Position numbers and translations under genes: made by a program | Notes under the pieces: model-generated | Databases searched by the model: none | What the model was told of the DNA's origin: nothing | The model's input: only the letters and a program-made list of their open reading frames with translations | In this document: positions 1 to 6,172 of the stretch, piece by piece | Layout: each line of letters opens with the position of its first letter | Numbering within the stretch: position 1 is the first letter of the stretch | Source of the DNA: an uncultured Collinsella sp. | GTDB taxonomy: Bacteria > Actinomycetota > Coriobacteriia > Coriobacteriales > Coriobacteriaceae | Assembly (NCBI GenBank): GCA_902475865.1 | Contig: CABSBK010000067.1 | Span: 1-6,431, forward strand | DNA length: 6,431 bases | Direction of reading: 5' to 3'

Positions 1-123
1 CCGCAGGAAGCTTGGATACGCCTAGGCGCGGTCCAAGAAATCGTCCGCACCCCCATTTACGGCTTTAACCGCATAAACAGTCCCTATTTCACCGCAACTT
101 ATGAGAAGGGGTTGTGCAGCTAA
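1..123 (+). CDS. 3' end of an unidentified gene, cut by the window edge
   Basis: Frame 1 is open from the first base for 40 codons and stops at TAA (121-123). The translation ends ...NRINSPYFTATYEKGLCS and reads like the C-terminus of a globular protein (aromatic, mixed charge, no low complexity). I do not recognise the family. The gene would converge on the ModE-like gene, with 21 bases between the two stop codons. Its neighbour suggests a possible molybdenum link, but nothing in the 40 residues supports this. An opposite-strand frame is also open here but runs as a shadow into the regulator gene, so I prefer the plus-strand reading. Only a longer contig can settle the identity. Confidence 0.45.
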   Translation, partial: PQEAWIRLGAVQEIVRTPIYGFNRINSPYFTATYEKGLCS

Positions 124-144
124 AAAAGCCCCGTCCCAAATTGG

Positions 145-489
145 CTACTCTTTGATGCTGGCGATGAGGTCGTTTGCTTTGGTGGCTATGACATCGTTGA
201 TGTCGGCCTGCAGCTCCTCGTAGACTGCTATGGCTCGCTCGCCGGCGGGGGTGAGCGTGGATCCGCGGGCGCCGTCTCGCTCGATGAGCTTGCAGCCCAG
301 CTGGCCTTCGGCCTCGTTTACAATGCGCCAGGCCTTGGAATATGCCATGCCCATGCTCTTTGCGGCACGGTTGAGCGAGTGCTCGCGGGCGATACCTTGC
401 AGCAGCAAGACGCAGCCGTGGCCGAAGACGCCCGGCAAATCCTTGTCGCACGCTTGAATGACCAACTTTGCCGTCGTCTTGTACTCCAT
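145..489 (-). CDS. stand-alone ModE/LysR-type winged-helix regulator (114 aa)
   Basis: A small DNA-binding protein that probably acts as a cytoplasmic transcription regulator. Residues about 24-95 form a LysR-type winged helix-turn-helix like the N-terminal domain of ModE, the molybdate-responsive repressor: G-x-LLLQGI, then SLNRAAKSMGMAYSKAWRIV as the helix-turn-helix, then LIER and the wing GSTLTPAGERAI. A short helix follows and the protein ends at residue 114, so the molybdate-binding TOBE/Mop domains of full ModE are absent. Short ModE-like proteins of this kind are common in anaerobes and often lie near molybdenum-enzyme or molybdate-uptake genes. Whether this one senses molybdate cannot be told. 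The ATG at 489 is the only likely start, because an in-frame TAG lies seven codons upstream. The ribosome binding site is mediocre (GGAG at short spacing, or GGGGAG about 11 bases away). After the stop the transcript meets six T residues (complement of 122-127) behind only a weak hairpin. Confidence 0.8.
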   Translation of the reverse strand: MEYKTTAKLVIQACDKDLPGVFGHGCVLLLQGIAREHSLNRAAKSMGMAYSKAWRIVNEAEGQLGCKLIERDGARGSTLTPAGERAIAVYEELQADINDVIATKANDLIASIKE

Positions 490-514
490 GTGCTCCGCGT
501 CTCCCCGCTAAAGT

Positions 515-529
515 GTTTGCTGGGCAAAC
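515..529. promoter_or_regulatory. interrupted palindrome, candidate operator of the ModE-like gene
   Basis: The sequence GTTTGC-TGG-GCAAAC has two perfect 6-bp arms around 3 bp, 25 bp upstream of the regulator's start codon and within the divergent gap to guaB. A dimeric winged-helix protein binding here could regulate its own gene. The symmetry is seen directly; the function is inferred. The sequence does not match the ModE box of E. coli as I know it. Confidence 0.3.
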
Positions 530-574
530 GCAAAGCCTTCGTCAAACCCTCGTGTGCTCTTCTTAAATCATGCA

Positions 575-603
575 TTGTAGCAGTCAAAGTGCGTTAAGAT
601 ACT
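575..603 (+). promoter_or_regulatory. possible guaB promoter
   Basis: TTGTAG (575-580) and GATACT (598-603) are separated by 17 bp and resemble weak sigma70 -35 and -10 boxes (3 of 6 and 4 of 6 consensus bases). Transcription would begin near 610, giving a guaB leader of about 73 nt. TAAGAT (595-600) is an alternative -10 with a poorer -35. This assignment rests on consensus only. Confidence 0.3.
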
Positions 604-612
604 TCCCCAGTA

Positions 613-632
613 TTGGGCGCCCAAGGTTGGGC
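613..632. repeat. overlapping small palindromes at the predicted guaB transcript start
   Basis: TTGGGC (613-618), GCCCAA (619-624) and TTGGGC again (627-632) form a perfect 12-bp palindrome followed by a second one that reuses the middle unit around GG. The position close to the predicted transcription start suits an operator. As RNA only the second pair could fold, as a 5-bp stem with a 4-nt loop. The repeat is seen directly; a regulatory role is inferred. Confidence 0.35.
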
Positions 633-682
633 TGGGTCCTACGAGGCCTGCAGCCGACCGGTCGCATGGAAAAAGGAGAAAC

Positions 683-2194
683 ATGGCTACGTTCTTTCCC
701 GGTGAGTCCCACACGTTTTCGGAGTATCTGCTGGTCCCTGGTTACTCGTCCTCGCAGTGCATCCCCAACAACGTCTCTCTTAAGACGCCGCTAACCCGCT
801 TTAAGCGCGGTGAGAAGCCGGCAATCACCCTGAACATCCCCATGGTTTCCGCCATCATGCAGTCCGTCTCGGGCGTCGACATGGGTGTCGCGCTCGCTAC
901 CGAGGGTGGCCTGTCCTTCATTTACGGTTCCCAGAGTGCCGAGTCCGAGGCCGCTATGGTCAAGGCCGTCAAGGATCACAAGGCTGGCTTCGTTCAGTCC
1001 GATTCCACGCTGACCCCCGACATGACCATGGAGCAGGTCATCGAGCTCAAGGAGAAGACCGGTCACTCCACCATGCCGGTTACCGACGACGGCACTCCCA
1101 AGGGTAAGCTCCTGGGCATCGTCACCAGCCGTGACTATCGCCCCAGCCGCGATGACCACCAGACGAAGGTCTCCGAGTTCATGACCCCGCGTGAGCAGCT
1201 CATCGTGGGCGACAAGAACATCAGCCTCAAGGTTGCCAACGACGTCATCTGGGACAACAAGCTTAACGCCCTGCCGATCGTCGACGACAACGATCACCTC
1301 ATGGGCATCGTCTTCCGCAAGGACTACGACAGCCACAAGACCAACCCCAACGAGCTGCTCGATAACGACAAGCGCTACATGGTCGGCGCCGGTATCAACA
1401 CCCGCGACTATGCCGAGCGCGTGCCGCTGCTCATCGAGGCCGGCGCCGATGTCCTGTGCATCGACTCTTCCGAGGGCTTCAGCGAGTGGCAGAAGCGCAC
1501 CATCGAGTGGATCCGCGCCAACTATGGCGAGGACGTCAAGGTCGGTGCCGGTAACGTCGTCGACGCCGAGGGCTTCCGCTTCCTGGCAGACTGCGGTGCC
1601 GACTTCATCAAGGTCGGTATCGGCGGCGGCTCCATCTGCATCACCCGCGAGACCAAGGGCATCGGCCGTGGCCAGGCCACCGCGCTGATCGACGTCTGCC
1701 GCGCTCGCGACGAGTACTACGAGGAGACCGGCGTCTACGTGCCCGTGTGCTCCGACGGCGGCATCGTCTACGACTACCACATGACGCTCGCCCTTGCCAT
1801 GGGTGCCGACTTTATGATGCTGGGCCGCTACTTCGCTCGCTTCGACGAGAGCCCGACCGAGCGCGTCAATGTGAACGGTCAGTACATGAAGGAGTACTGG
1901 GGCGAGGGTTCCGCGGGTGCCCGCAACTGGCAGCGCTATGACCTGGGCGGCGCCGCGAAGCTCAGCTTCGTCGAGGGCGTCGACTCCTACGTTCCCTACG
2001 CCGGCTCCCTCAAGGACGGCGTGGGCGGCACGCTCTACAAGGTCAAGTCCACGATGTGCAACTGCGGTGCCCTCTCGATCCCCGAGCTCCAGGAAAAGGC
2101 ACGCCTAACGCTGGTCAGCTCCACCTCCATCGTCGAAGGCGGCGCCCACGACGTAGTCGTGAAGGATTCTCAGCAGAGCGTTTCCTATCGATAA
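683..2194 (+). CDS. guaB: inosine-5'-monophosphate dehydrogenase, Tritrichomonas-type
   Basis: Oxidises IMP with NAD+ to XMP, the committed step of guanine nucleotide synthesis, as a cytoplasmic tetramer. The 503-aa protein has the family layout: a TIM barrel (about 1-105 and 221-503) with two CBS domains inserted (about 106-220). The catalytic loop is [11 protein letters not shown] with Cys319 as the nucleophile; most bacterial enzymes have GIGPGSICTTR. Also visible are Asp261 (CIDSSEG), Lys310, Asp358 (CSDGG), Arg382, the mobile flap with Arg418-Tyr419 (NWQRYDLGG) and Glu431. As I recall the T. foetus enzyme, these residues and their numbers coincide with it, and its length is also 503 aa. 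That enzyme is only weakly inhibited by mycophenolic acid, partly because of Lys310 and Glu431. The start is supported by AAAGGAG (672-678), 4 bases before ATG. The gene appears monocistronic: 355 bp separate it from leuS. Confidence 0.96.
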   Translation: MATFFPGESHTFSEYLLVPGYSSSQCIPNNVSLKTPLTRFKRGEKPAITLNIPMVSAIMQSVSGVDMGVALATEGGLSFIYGSQSAESEAAMVKAVKDHKAGFVQSDSTLTPDMTMEQVIELKEKTGHSTMPVTDDGTPKGKLLGIVTSRDYRPSRDDHQTKVSEFMTPREQLIVGDKNISLKVANDVIWDNKLNALPIVDDNDHLMGIVFRKDYDSHKTNPNELLDNDKRYMVGAGINTRDYAERVPLLIEAGADVLCIDSSEGFSEWQKRTIEWIRANYGEDVKVGAGNVVDAEGFRFLADCGADFIKVGIGGGSICITRETKGIGRGQATALIDVCRARDEYYEETGVYVPVCSDGGIVYDYHMTLALAMGADFMMLGRYFARFDESPTERVNVNGQYMKEYWGEGSAGARNWQRYDLGGAAKLSFVEGVDSYVPYAGSLKDGVGGTLYKVKSTMCNCGALSIPELQEKARLTLVSSTSIVEGGAHDVVVKDSQQSVSYR

Positions 2195-2203
2195 GCGGCT
2201 TTC

Positions 2204-2289
2204 CTAAGCACCGCACCTTGCCGTTCAAACCGTCGCTCGCGTACCAAAGTACGCGTCGCTCCTCTTTCACGGCAATCTGCGGCACTTAG
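2204..2289. repeat. 86-bp interrupted palindrome downstream of guaB
   Basis: Four pairs of complementary blocks lie exactly symmetrically about position 2246.5: CTAAG/CTTAG (2204-2208, 2285-2289), CCGCA/TGCGG (2211-2215, 2278-2282), TTGCCGT/ACGGCAA (2218-2224, 2269-2275) and CGCGTAC/GTACGCG (2238-2244, 2249-2255). The loop is CAAA. The blocks are separated by internal loops of equal length on both sides. The longest internal loop carries TCGCT in direct orientation on both arms. It begins 9 bp after the guaB stop. Neither end has a T-tract, so it is not a standard intrinsic terminator. It could protect the guaB mRNA 3' end, or be a dispersed REP- or MITE-like repeat. Confidence 0.75.
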
Positions 2290-2353
2290 AAAACCCGACC
2301 ATGCTTGGGCGGATAACAGATAGCGGTTGATTCACAACCACGTTATTGAGAGA

Positions 2354-2373
2354 AAGCGAGAGTCATCTCGCTT
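2354..2373. repeat. small perfect hairpin upstream of leuS
   Basis: AAGCGAGA and TCTCGCTT form a perfect 8-bp stem with the loop GTCA. It lies directly upstream of the possible leuS extended -10 element and covers the place where a -35 box would be. It could be an operator for a dimeric protein. No T-tract follows on the plus strand. Confidence 0.4.
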
Positions 2374-2381
2374 GTCGTATT

Positions 2382-2390
2382 TGCTATCAT
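2382..2390 (+). promoter_or_regulatory. possible leuS promoter (extended -10)
   Basis: TGCTATCAT matches an extended -10 element (TG, one base, then TATCAT, 5 of 6 of the consensus). No good -35 box lies 16-18 bp upstream. Transcription would start near 2397, so the leuS mRNA would have a leader of about 150 nt holding the whole 119-nt hairpin. Based on consensus only. Confidence 0.3.
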
Positions 2391-2407
2391 CAGTCAAGTT
2401 AACCTTA

Positions 2408-2526
2408 GGGTCGGTCGGCTTGGCTTTGTTCGCTACAAGTTCCGCACGCAAAGAAGAGCACTTAATGTGCTCTTCGTCTTGCGCAGGACTGTCCGCAGTA
2501 GCGAATAAAGCCAAGCCGACCGACCC
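2408..2526. repeat. 119-bp near-perfect palindrome in front of leuS
   Basis: Outer arms of 29 bp (2408-2436 and 2498-2526; the left arm begins GGGTCGGTCGGCTTGG) are complementary at 28 of 29 positions. The exception, G2428 opposite T2506, would be a G-U wobble in the plus-strand RNA but a C-A mismatch in the minus-strand RNA. Inside, CGCAA/TTGCG (2447-2451, 2479-2483) and AAGAGCAC/GTGCTCTT (2454-2461, 2467-2474) extend the fold to the loop TTAAT. CTTAG (2404-2408) and CTAAG (2530-2534) could add an outer clamp reaching within 3 nt of the leuS ribosome binding site. No T-tract follows on either strand, so it is not an intrinsic terminator. It could be a structured leader (translational control or an RNase III site) or a MITE. 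I see no convincing direct target-site duplication. Confidence 0.85.
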
Positions 2527-2549
2527 CAGCTAAGATTAAAGGAGCTGAT

Positions 2550-5126
2550 ATGTGCGATTGCACAGATCATAAGGACGAGATCCCTGCCTACGACGCGCAG
2601 GCCATTGAGTCCAAGTGGATGAAGGCCTGGGAGGACTCCAACCTCTTTGCCGTCGACACCGATGACAGCAAGCCCAAGAAGTATGTGCTCGAGATGTTCC
2701 CGTATCCGTCGGGCGACCTGCACATGGGCCACGCGCGCAACTATACCATCGGTGACGCCATGGCGCGCCAGGCCCGCATGCGCGGCTATGACGTCCTGCA
2801 CCCCATCGGCTTTGACGCCTTTGGCCTGCCCGCCGAGAACGCCGCCATCAAGCACAACACGCAGGCTGCCGCCTGGACGTACAAGAACATGGACCAGGCG
2901 CTCGCCACGATGAAGCGCATGGGCTTCTCCTACGATCTGGATCGCATGGTCAAGACCTGCAGCCCCGAGTACTACCGCTGGGGTCAGTGGATCTTTGAGA
3001 AGATGTGGGAAAAGGGCCTGGTCTACCGCAAGAAGAACCCGGTCAACTGGTGCCCCAACTGCAAGACCGTTCTGGCCAACGAGCAGGTCACCGAGGGCAA
3101 GTGCTGGCGCTGCGGCACCGAGCCCGAGAAGCGCGACCTTGAGCAGTGGTACTACAAGATTACCGATTACTCCCAGGAGCTGCTCGACGACCTGGAGAAG
3201 CTCCCCGGCTGGCCCGAGCGCGTCAAGCAGATGCAGGCCAACTGGATCGGCCGCTCCGAGGGCGCCGAGGTCGACTTTACCCTGTGTGACCAGGATGGCG
3301 AGCCCATCGAGGGCGACGGGGGCAAGATCACCGTCTTCACCACGCGTGCCGACACCCTGTTTGGCGTGTCCTTCTTTGTTCTGGCTCCCGAGTACGCCCG
3401 TCTTCACGAGCTCGTCGAGGGCACGGAGTACGAGGAGGCCGTGACCAAGATCGTCGAGGACTCCAAGCATATCTCTGCCGTCGAGCGTGCCCAGGGCACT
3501 CTCGAGAAGCACGGTGCTTTTACCGGCCGCTACGTGGTAAACCCCGTCAACGGCGAGAAGGTCCCCGTGTGGGTCGCCGACTATGTCGTTGCCGACTACG
3601 GTACCGGCGCCGTCATGGCCGTTCCCTGCGGCGACCAGCGCGACTTTGAGTTTGCCCGCAAGTACGACCTGCCGATCGTGCCGATCATCCTGGACGATGA
3701 CGACCGCGCTGCCGTTGAGGCCAGCGGTGAGACCATCGATACCTTCCATGCCGAGACCGTCGATTGGGATTGCGCCCACGCTGCCGAGGGCACGCTGGTC
3801 CAGTCCGGCAAGTACACCGGCATGCGCGGCGGTAAGCACTCCGAGGGCGAGGCTGCCATCGTGGCCGACCTCGAGGCCATGGGCTGCGGCCGTCGCAAGG
3901 TCGAGTTCCGCCTTCGCGACTGGCTCATCAGCCGTCAGCGCTATTGGGGCAACCCCATCCCGGCCATCCACTGCGAGCACTGCGGCATCGTGCCCGTGCC
4001 CGAGGATCAGCTGCCGGTGACGCTGCCCGAGAACCTGGACCTGGGTGCCGGCGAGACCCTCGCCGAGTGCAAGGACTTCTACGAGACCACCTGCCCGGTC
4101 TGCGGCCGCCCGGCTAAGCGCGAGACCGATACCATGGACACCTTCACCTGCTCCAGCTGGTATTACCTGCGCTATACCGACCCGCACAACACCGAGCTGC
4201 CCTTCTCCCGCGAGGCGGTAGACCGTTGGATGCCCGTCGATAACTACATCGGTGGCATCGAGCATGCCATTCTGCACCTGCTCTACAGCCGTTTCTTTAC
4301 CAAGGCGCTACGCGACCTGGGCCTGCTGAGCGTGGACGAGCCCTTCACCAACCTGCTGTGCCAGGGCATGGTCAAGGACGAGAACGGCGATACCATGTCC
4401 AAGTCCAAGGGCAACGTTGTGCCCCCGAGCTCGGTTATCGAGCCCTACGGCGCCGACACCATGCGTCTGGCGATCCTGTTTATCGCCCCGCCCGAGAAGG
4501 ACTTCGACTGGGATCCCAAGGCCGTCGAGGGCGCCAACCGCTTTATCAAGCGCGCCTGGCGTATCGTGTGGCAGCTCGTCCAGTCGGGTGACGCCAACGT
4601 GGCCTTCGACAAGTCCGTGCTCGACGAGACAGCGATGAAGCTCTACCGCGAGCGTCACCGCACCATCGCCAAGTGCACCGAGGACTTCGATCGCGGCCAG
4701 TTCAACACCGCGATCTCGGCCGTCATGGAGCTCGTCAACGCGGCGAGCGCCTACCTCAACGCCACCGAGGGCGCTGAGCGTGACAAGGCCCTGTGCTACG
4801 GCGTGGCCAAGGACATCGTGAGCGTCCTGGCGCCCATCTGCCCGTTCTGGGCCGACGAGCTGTGGCACGAGGCACTCGGCTGCGAGGGCAACGCCTACAC
4901 CGCCGCCTGGCCCGAGTTCGACCTGGCCGAGTCCATCGAGGACACGGTGCAGATCGTCGTCCAGGTGCTCGGCAAGGTCCGTGGCCGCATCGACGTGGCC
5001 CGCGATGCCTCTAGCGAGGAAATGCAGACTGCCGCCGAGGCCGCCGTCGCCAAGTGGCTCGAGGGTAAGACGGTCGTCAAGGCCATCTGCGTGCCCGGTA
5101 AGCTGGTCAACCTGGTGGTTAAGTAA
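2550..5126 (+). CDS. leuS: leucyl-tRNA synthetase
   Basis: Charges tRNA-Leu with leucine using ATP; a cytoplasmic class Ia synthetase. At 858 aa it is full length for a bacterial LeuRS. HIGH motif HMGH at 58-61 in the Rossmann fold. First zinc module Cys168, 171, 185, 188. CP1 editing domain with the threonine-rich TTRADT (264-269) and GTGAVMAVP followed by CGDQRD (360-365), whose last Asp matches the conserved editing Asp. Second zinc module Cys475, 478, 515, 518. Then [11 protein letters not shown] and the KMSKS loop, here TMSKS (615-619). The anticodon-binding domain covers about 690-800, and the C-terminal domain ends [20 protein letters not shown]. Two oddities: Thr replaces the first Lys of KMSKS, and the usual A/G-H-D of the editing site is C-G-D. 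The start ATG has AAAGGAG (2538-2544) 5 bases upstream. The leader carries a 119-nt hairpin. A strong terminator follows, so leuS is the last gene of its transcript. Confidence 0.98.
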   Translation: MCDCTDHKDEIPAYDAQAIESKWMKAWEDSNLFAVDTDDSKPKKYVLEMFPYPSGDLHMGHARNYTIGDAMARQARMRGYDVLHPIGFDAFGLPAENAAIKHNTQAAAWTYKNMDQALATMKRMGFSYDLDRMVKTCSPEYYRWGQWIFEKMWEKGLVYRKKNPVNWCPNCKTVLANEQVTEGKCWRCGTEPEKRDLEQWYYKITDYSQELLDDLEKLPGWPERVKQMQANWIGRSEGAEVDFTLCDQDGEPIEGDGGKITVFTTRADTLFGVSFFVLAPEYARLHELVEGTEYEEAVTKIVEDSKHISAVERAQGTLEKHGAFTGRYVVNPVNGEKVPVWVADYVVADYGTGAVMAVPCGDQRDFEFARKYDLPIVPIILDDDDRAAVEASGETIDTFHAETVDWDCAHAAEGTLVQSGKYTGMRGGKHSEGEAAIVADLEAMGCGRRKVEFRLRDWLISRQRYWGNPIPAIHCEHCGIVPVPEDQLPVTLPENLDLGAGETLAECKDFYETTCPVCGRPAKRETDTMDTFTCSSWYYLRYTDPHNTELPFSREAVDRWMPVDNYIGGIEHAILHLLYSRFFTKALRDLGLLSVDEPFTNLLCQGMVKDENGDTMSKSKGNVVPPSSVIEPYGADTMRLAILFIAPPEKDFDWDPKAVEGANRFIKRAWRIVWQLVQSGDANVAFDKSVLDETAMKLYRERHRTIAKCTEDFDRGQFNTAISAVMELVNAASAYLNATEGAERDKALCYGVAKDIVSVLAPICPFWADELWHEALGCEGNAYTAAWPEFDLAESIEDTVQIVVQVLGKVRGRIDVARDASSEEMQTAAEAAVAKWLEGKTVVKAICVPGKLVNLVVK

Positions 5127-5155
5127 ACGCTACGCGCATAGTTGATGTGTTAAAG

Positions 5156-5190
5156 ACGAGGGGCGATCCGATTGGGTCGTCCCTCGTTTT
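5156..5190 (+). terminator. intrinsic terminator of leuS, possibly shared with the convergent gene
   Basis: A 14-bp stem (5156-5169 with 5174-5187, two G-U pairs) closes the loop GATT and is followed by TTTT (5187-5190). It lies 29 bases after the leuS stop. On the opposite strand the same stem is followed by TCTTTA, a poorer T-tract, so it may also stop the convergent lipoprotein transcript. The adjacent A5152-A5154 could extend the stem into the T-tract. Confidence 0.85.
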
Positions 5191-5230
5191 GCGTTATATG
5201 CCCTGCTTGTCTTGTGCCGAGCGTCACCCG

Positions 5231-5803
5231 CTACGGAATGTGGACCAAGTCCCTAAAGTAGACGTTGCCCGTCTGCTCTTCGAACATCCAGATATTGAGG
5301 TAGATGTCGTTGAGGTCGTTGTTCACGTCAAAGTCCGGGTCGTCGAAGGTGCCTACAAAGGTGAGCATCGCGGTCGTTTCTTCGCCTGCGGCGACGGGTT
5401 GGCGCATGCGCACGTCGCGGACGACACCGTTGACGTAGGCATAAGCATCAACATCGCCAAACATCATGTCGGCATTGGTGTTGTTTGTCACCGCAAAGAC
5501 CAACACGGCGTCGCCGTAGCCATCCGTGTCCTTGCCCACGCAGGTAACATGGACGTTCTCGTCTGCCTCAAGGTCGATGGGGAACTGTTCTTGAGGGTCG
5601 GGACCTAAGCCCTGGGGATCGACTATATCTTCGTCGATTTTGTCGAAACGCTCCGAAGGCGTCGTTTTCTCGATGGCTTTGGTGCTGCCGAGATCCGGCT
5701 TGCATGGTCCGGTGTTGCCATCGATGTTGCTGCAGCCCGCCAGAGCGAACGAGCATGTTGCAATGGCGAGCGCGATCGTGCAGAGAGTGCCTAGGCGTTT
5801 CAT
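5231..5803 (-). CDS. predicted lipoprotein with a small Ig-like ectodomain (190 aa)
   Basis: Begins MKRLGTLCTIALAIATCSFA followed by LAGC: a lipoprotein signal peptide with a basic start, a hydrophobic core and the lipobox Leu21-Ala22-Gly23-Cys24. The mature protein should be lipid-anchored at Cys24 on the outer face of the membrane. Residues 25-75 are polar and Pro/Asp-rich, probably a linker. Residues about 80-190 look like a beta sandwich: VLVFAVTNNTNADMMFGDV, then AYAYVNGVV and MLTFVGTFDD. This pattern is seen in DUF4352/DUF5067-type Ig-like domains of Firmicute and actinobacterial lipoproteins; that family assignment is tentative. The function is unknown, possibly binding of a ligand or a wall component. 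The domain is acidic. AAGGAGA (complement of 5808-5814) lies 4 bases before the ATG and fixes the start. The gene converges with leuS and appears to stand alone. Confidence 0.85.
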   Translation of the reverse strand: MKRLGTLCTIALAIATCSFALAGCSNIDGNTGPCKPDLGSTKAIEKTTPSERFDKIDEDIVDPQGLGPDPQEQFPIDLEADENVHVTCVGKDTDGYGDAVLVFAVTNNTNADMMFGDVDAYAYVNGVVRDVRMRQPVAAGEETTAMLTFVGTFDDPDFDVNNDLNDIYLNIWMFEEQTGNVYFRDLVHIP

Positions 5804-5814
5804 GGTGTCTCCTT

Positions 5815-6060
5815 GCCGTAGAGGATCTGGAAGGTTGTGCGGTCTATGCGTGAATACGGCTTATCTGTTTCAGAATGTCCCTTACGTGCAGTCTGGCCGA
5901 TGCGCGCCCAGGGATGGAATGCCCATAGGGCCCGATTCGGTCGGCGCGCTGGGACGCATGGCCCGTTTTGGGGCTTTTGGGGAGCACCGTACAGGAGTCC
6001 TCGTTTAATTGTCCTATTCTTGTGGAGAAGCTGTGGGCGCGCTGACCTGCGAATTTCTTT
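5815..6060. other. gene-free part of the lipoprotein-rimP divergent gap
   Basis: I see no gene here. Open frames cross it on both strands, but none has a ribosome binding site with plausible protein sequence. GCGCGCC (5902-5908) and GGCGCGC (5943-5949) could form a stem enclosing a smaller one, GCCC-ATA-GGGC (5921-5931), with no T-tract. The lipoprotein promoter should lie at the left end, but no convincing -35/-10 pair is visible on the minus strand. Confidence 0.5.
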
Positions 6061-6083
6061 GATGCTTGCACGTATTCGCAGGT
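6045..6083. repeat. inverted repeat overlapping the rimP promoter
   Basis: ACCTGCGAAT (6045-6054) and ATTCGCAGGT (6074-6083) are perfect 10-bp inverted repeats 19 bp apart. The right arm lies between the -35 and -10 boxes of the predicted rimP promoter and the left arm just upstream of -35. A protein binding both arms would block RNA polymerase. A repressor operator is the natural reading, but no regulator is known. Confidence 0.55.
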
Positions 6084-6094
6084 ATTGGTATAGT
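6066..6094 (+). promoter_or_regulatory. sigma70-type promoter of rimP
   Basis: TTGCAC (6066-6071) and TATAGT (6089-6094) are separated by exactly 17 bp; they match the consensus at 4 of 6 and 5 of 6 positions. Transcription would start near 6101, giving a leader of about 70 nt. It is the best promoter in the window. Confidence 0.65.
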
Positions 6095-6120
6095 TTGCTT
6101 GCAAATGAAGTAGTAATTGA

Positions 6121-6152
6121 AAGAAGTGGGGTTTCGGCCCCGCTTCTTTTTT
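6121..6152 (+). terminator. terminator-shaped hairpin in the rimP leader (possible attenuator)
   Basis: AAGAAGTGGGGT (6121-6132) pairs with GCCCCGCTTCTT (6137-6148; two G-U pairs) around a TTCG tetraloop, and the run TTTTTT (6147-6152) follows. This has the form of an intrinsic terminator, yet it lies about 20 nt after the predicted transcription start and 20 nt before the rimP start codon. No plus-strand gene lies upstream that would need a terminator. It may therefore act as an attenuator of the rimP operon. Confidence 0.7.
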
Positions 6153-6172
6153 GTATGGATGGAGGTGCCGCA

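Larger units (their letters stand above)
2195..2549. other. 355-bp gap between guaB and leuS, rich in palindromes
   Basis: No gene is visible. Short open frames occur on both strands, but they run through palindromes, which is why the two strands give similar peptides (...NKAKPTDP... on both). The gap holds an 86-bp symmetric palindrome (2204-2289), a small hairpin (2354-2373), a possible extended -10 promoter (2382-2390) and a 119-bp palindrome (2408-2526) just before the leuS ribosome binding site. There is no canonical T-tract terminator for guaB, and no T-box signature (AGGGTGG-type antiterminator bulge) for leuS. Confidence 0.7.

Noticed and set aside
121..147. Intrinsic terminator between the two convergent genes at the left
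   Set aside because: There is a T6 run on the minus strand, but only a 4-bp stem can be drawn before it; too weak to list as a feature.
791..1780. 329-codon open frame on the minus strand opposite guaB
   Set aside because: A shadow of guaB with Val/Asp/Ala/Gly-rich low-complexity sequence and no recognisable domain.
2408..2526. The leuS leader palindrome as an insertion sequence end or a clear MITE
   Set aside because: The long inverted arms suit a MITE, but I see no direct target-site duplication, no transposase nearby, and do not recognise the GGGTCGG terminus. Kept only as one hypothesis.
2327..2533. Short open frames on both strands upstream of leuS
   Set aside because: Both run through the 119-bp palindrome, which makes the two strands encode nearly the same peptide. 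No ribosome binding site or protein-like composition.
2293..2549. T-box riboswitch in front of leuS
   Set aside because: Synthetase leaders often hold one, but there is no T-box sequence, no specifier stem that I can recognise and no terminator/antiterminator pair. The only large structure is a simple palindrome.
2433..4277. Long open frame (614 codons) on the minus strand opposite leuS
   Set aside because: It is antisense to an unmistakable LeuRS gene. The translation is a monotonous Gly/Ala/Val/Leu/Asp mix, as expected when GC-rich third codon positions are read backwards.
5147..5608. 153-codon plus-strand frame opposite the lipoprotein gene
   Set aside because: The minus-strand frame has a proper signal peptide, lipobox and ribosome binding site. 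This frame starts inside the leuS terminator region and is its shadow.
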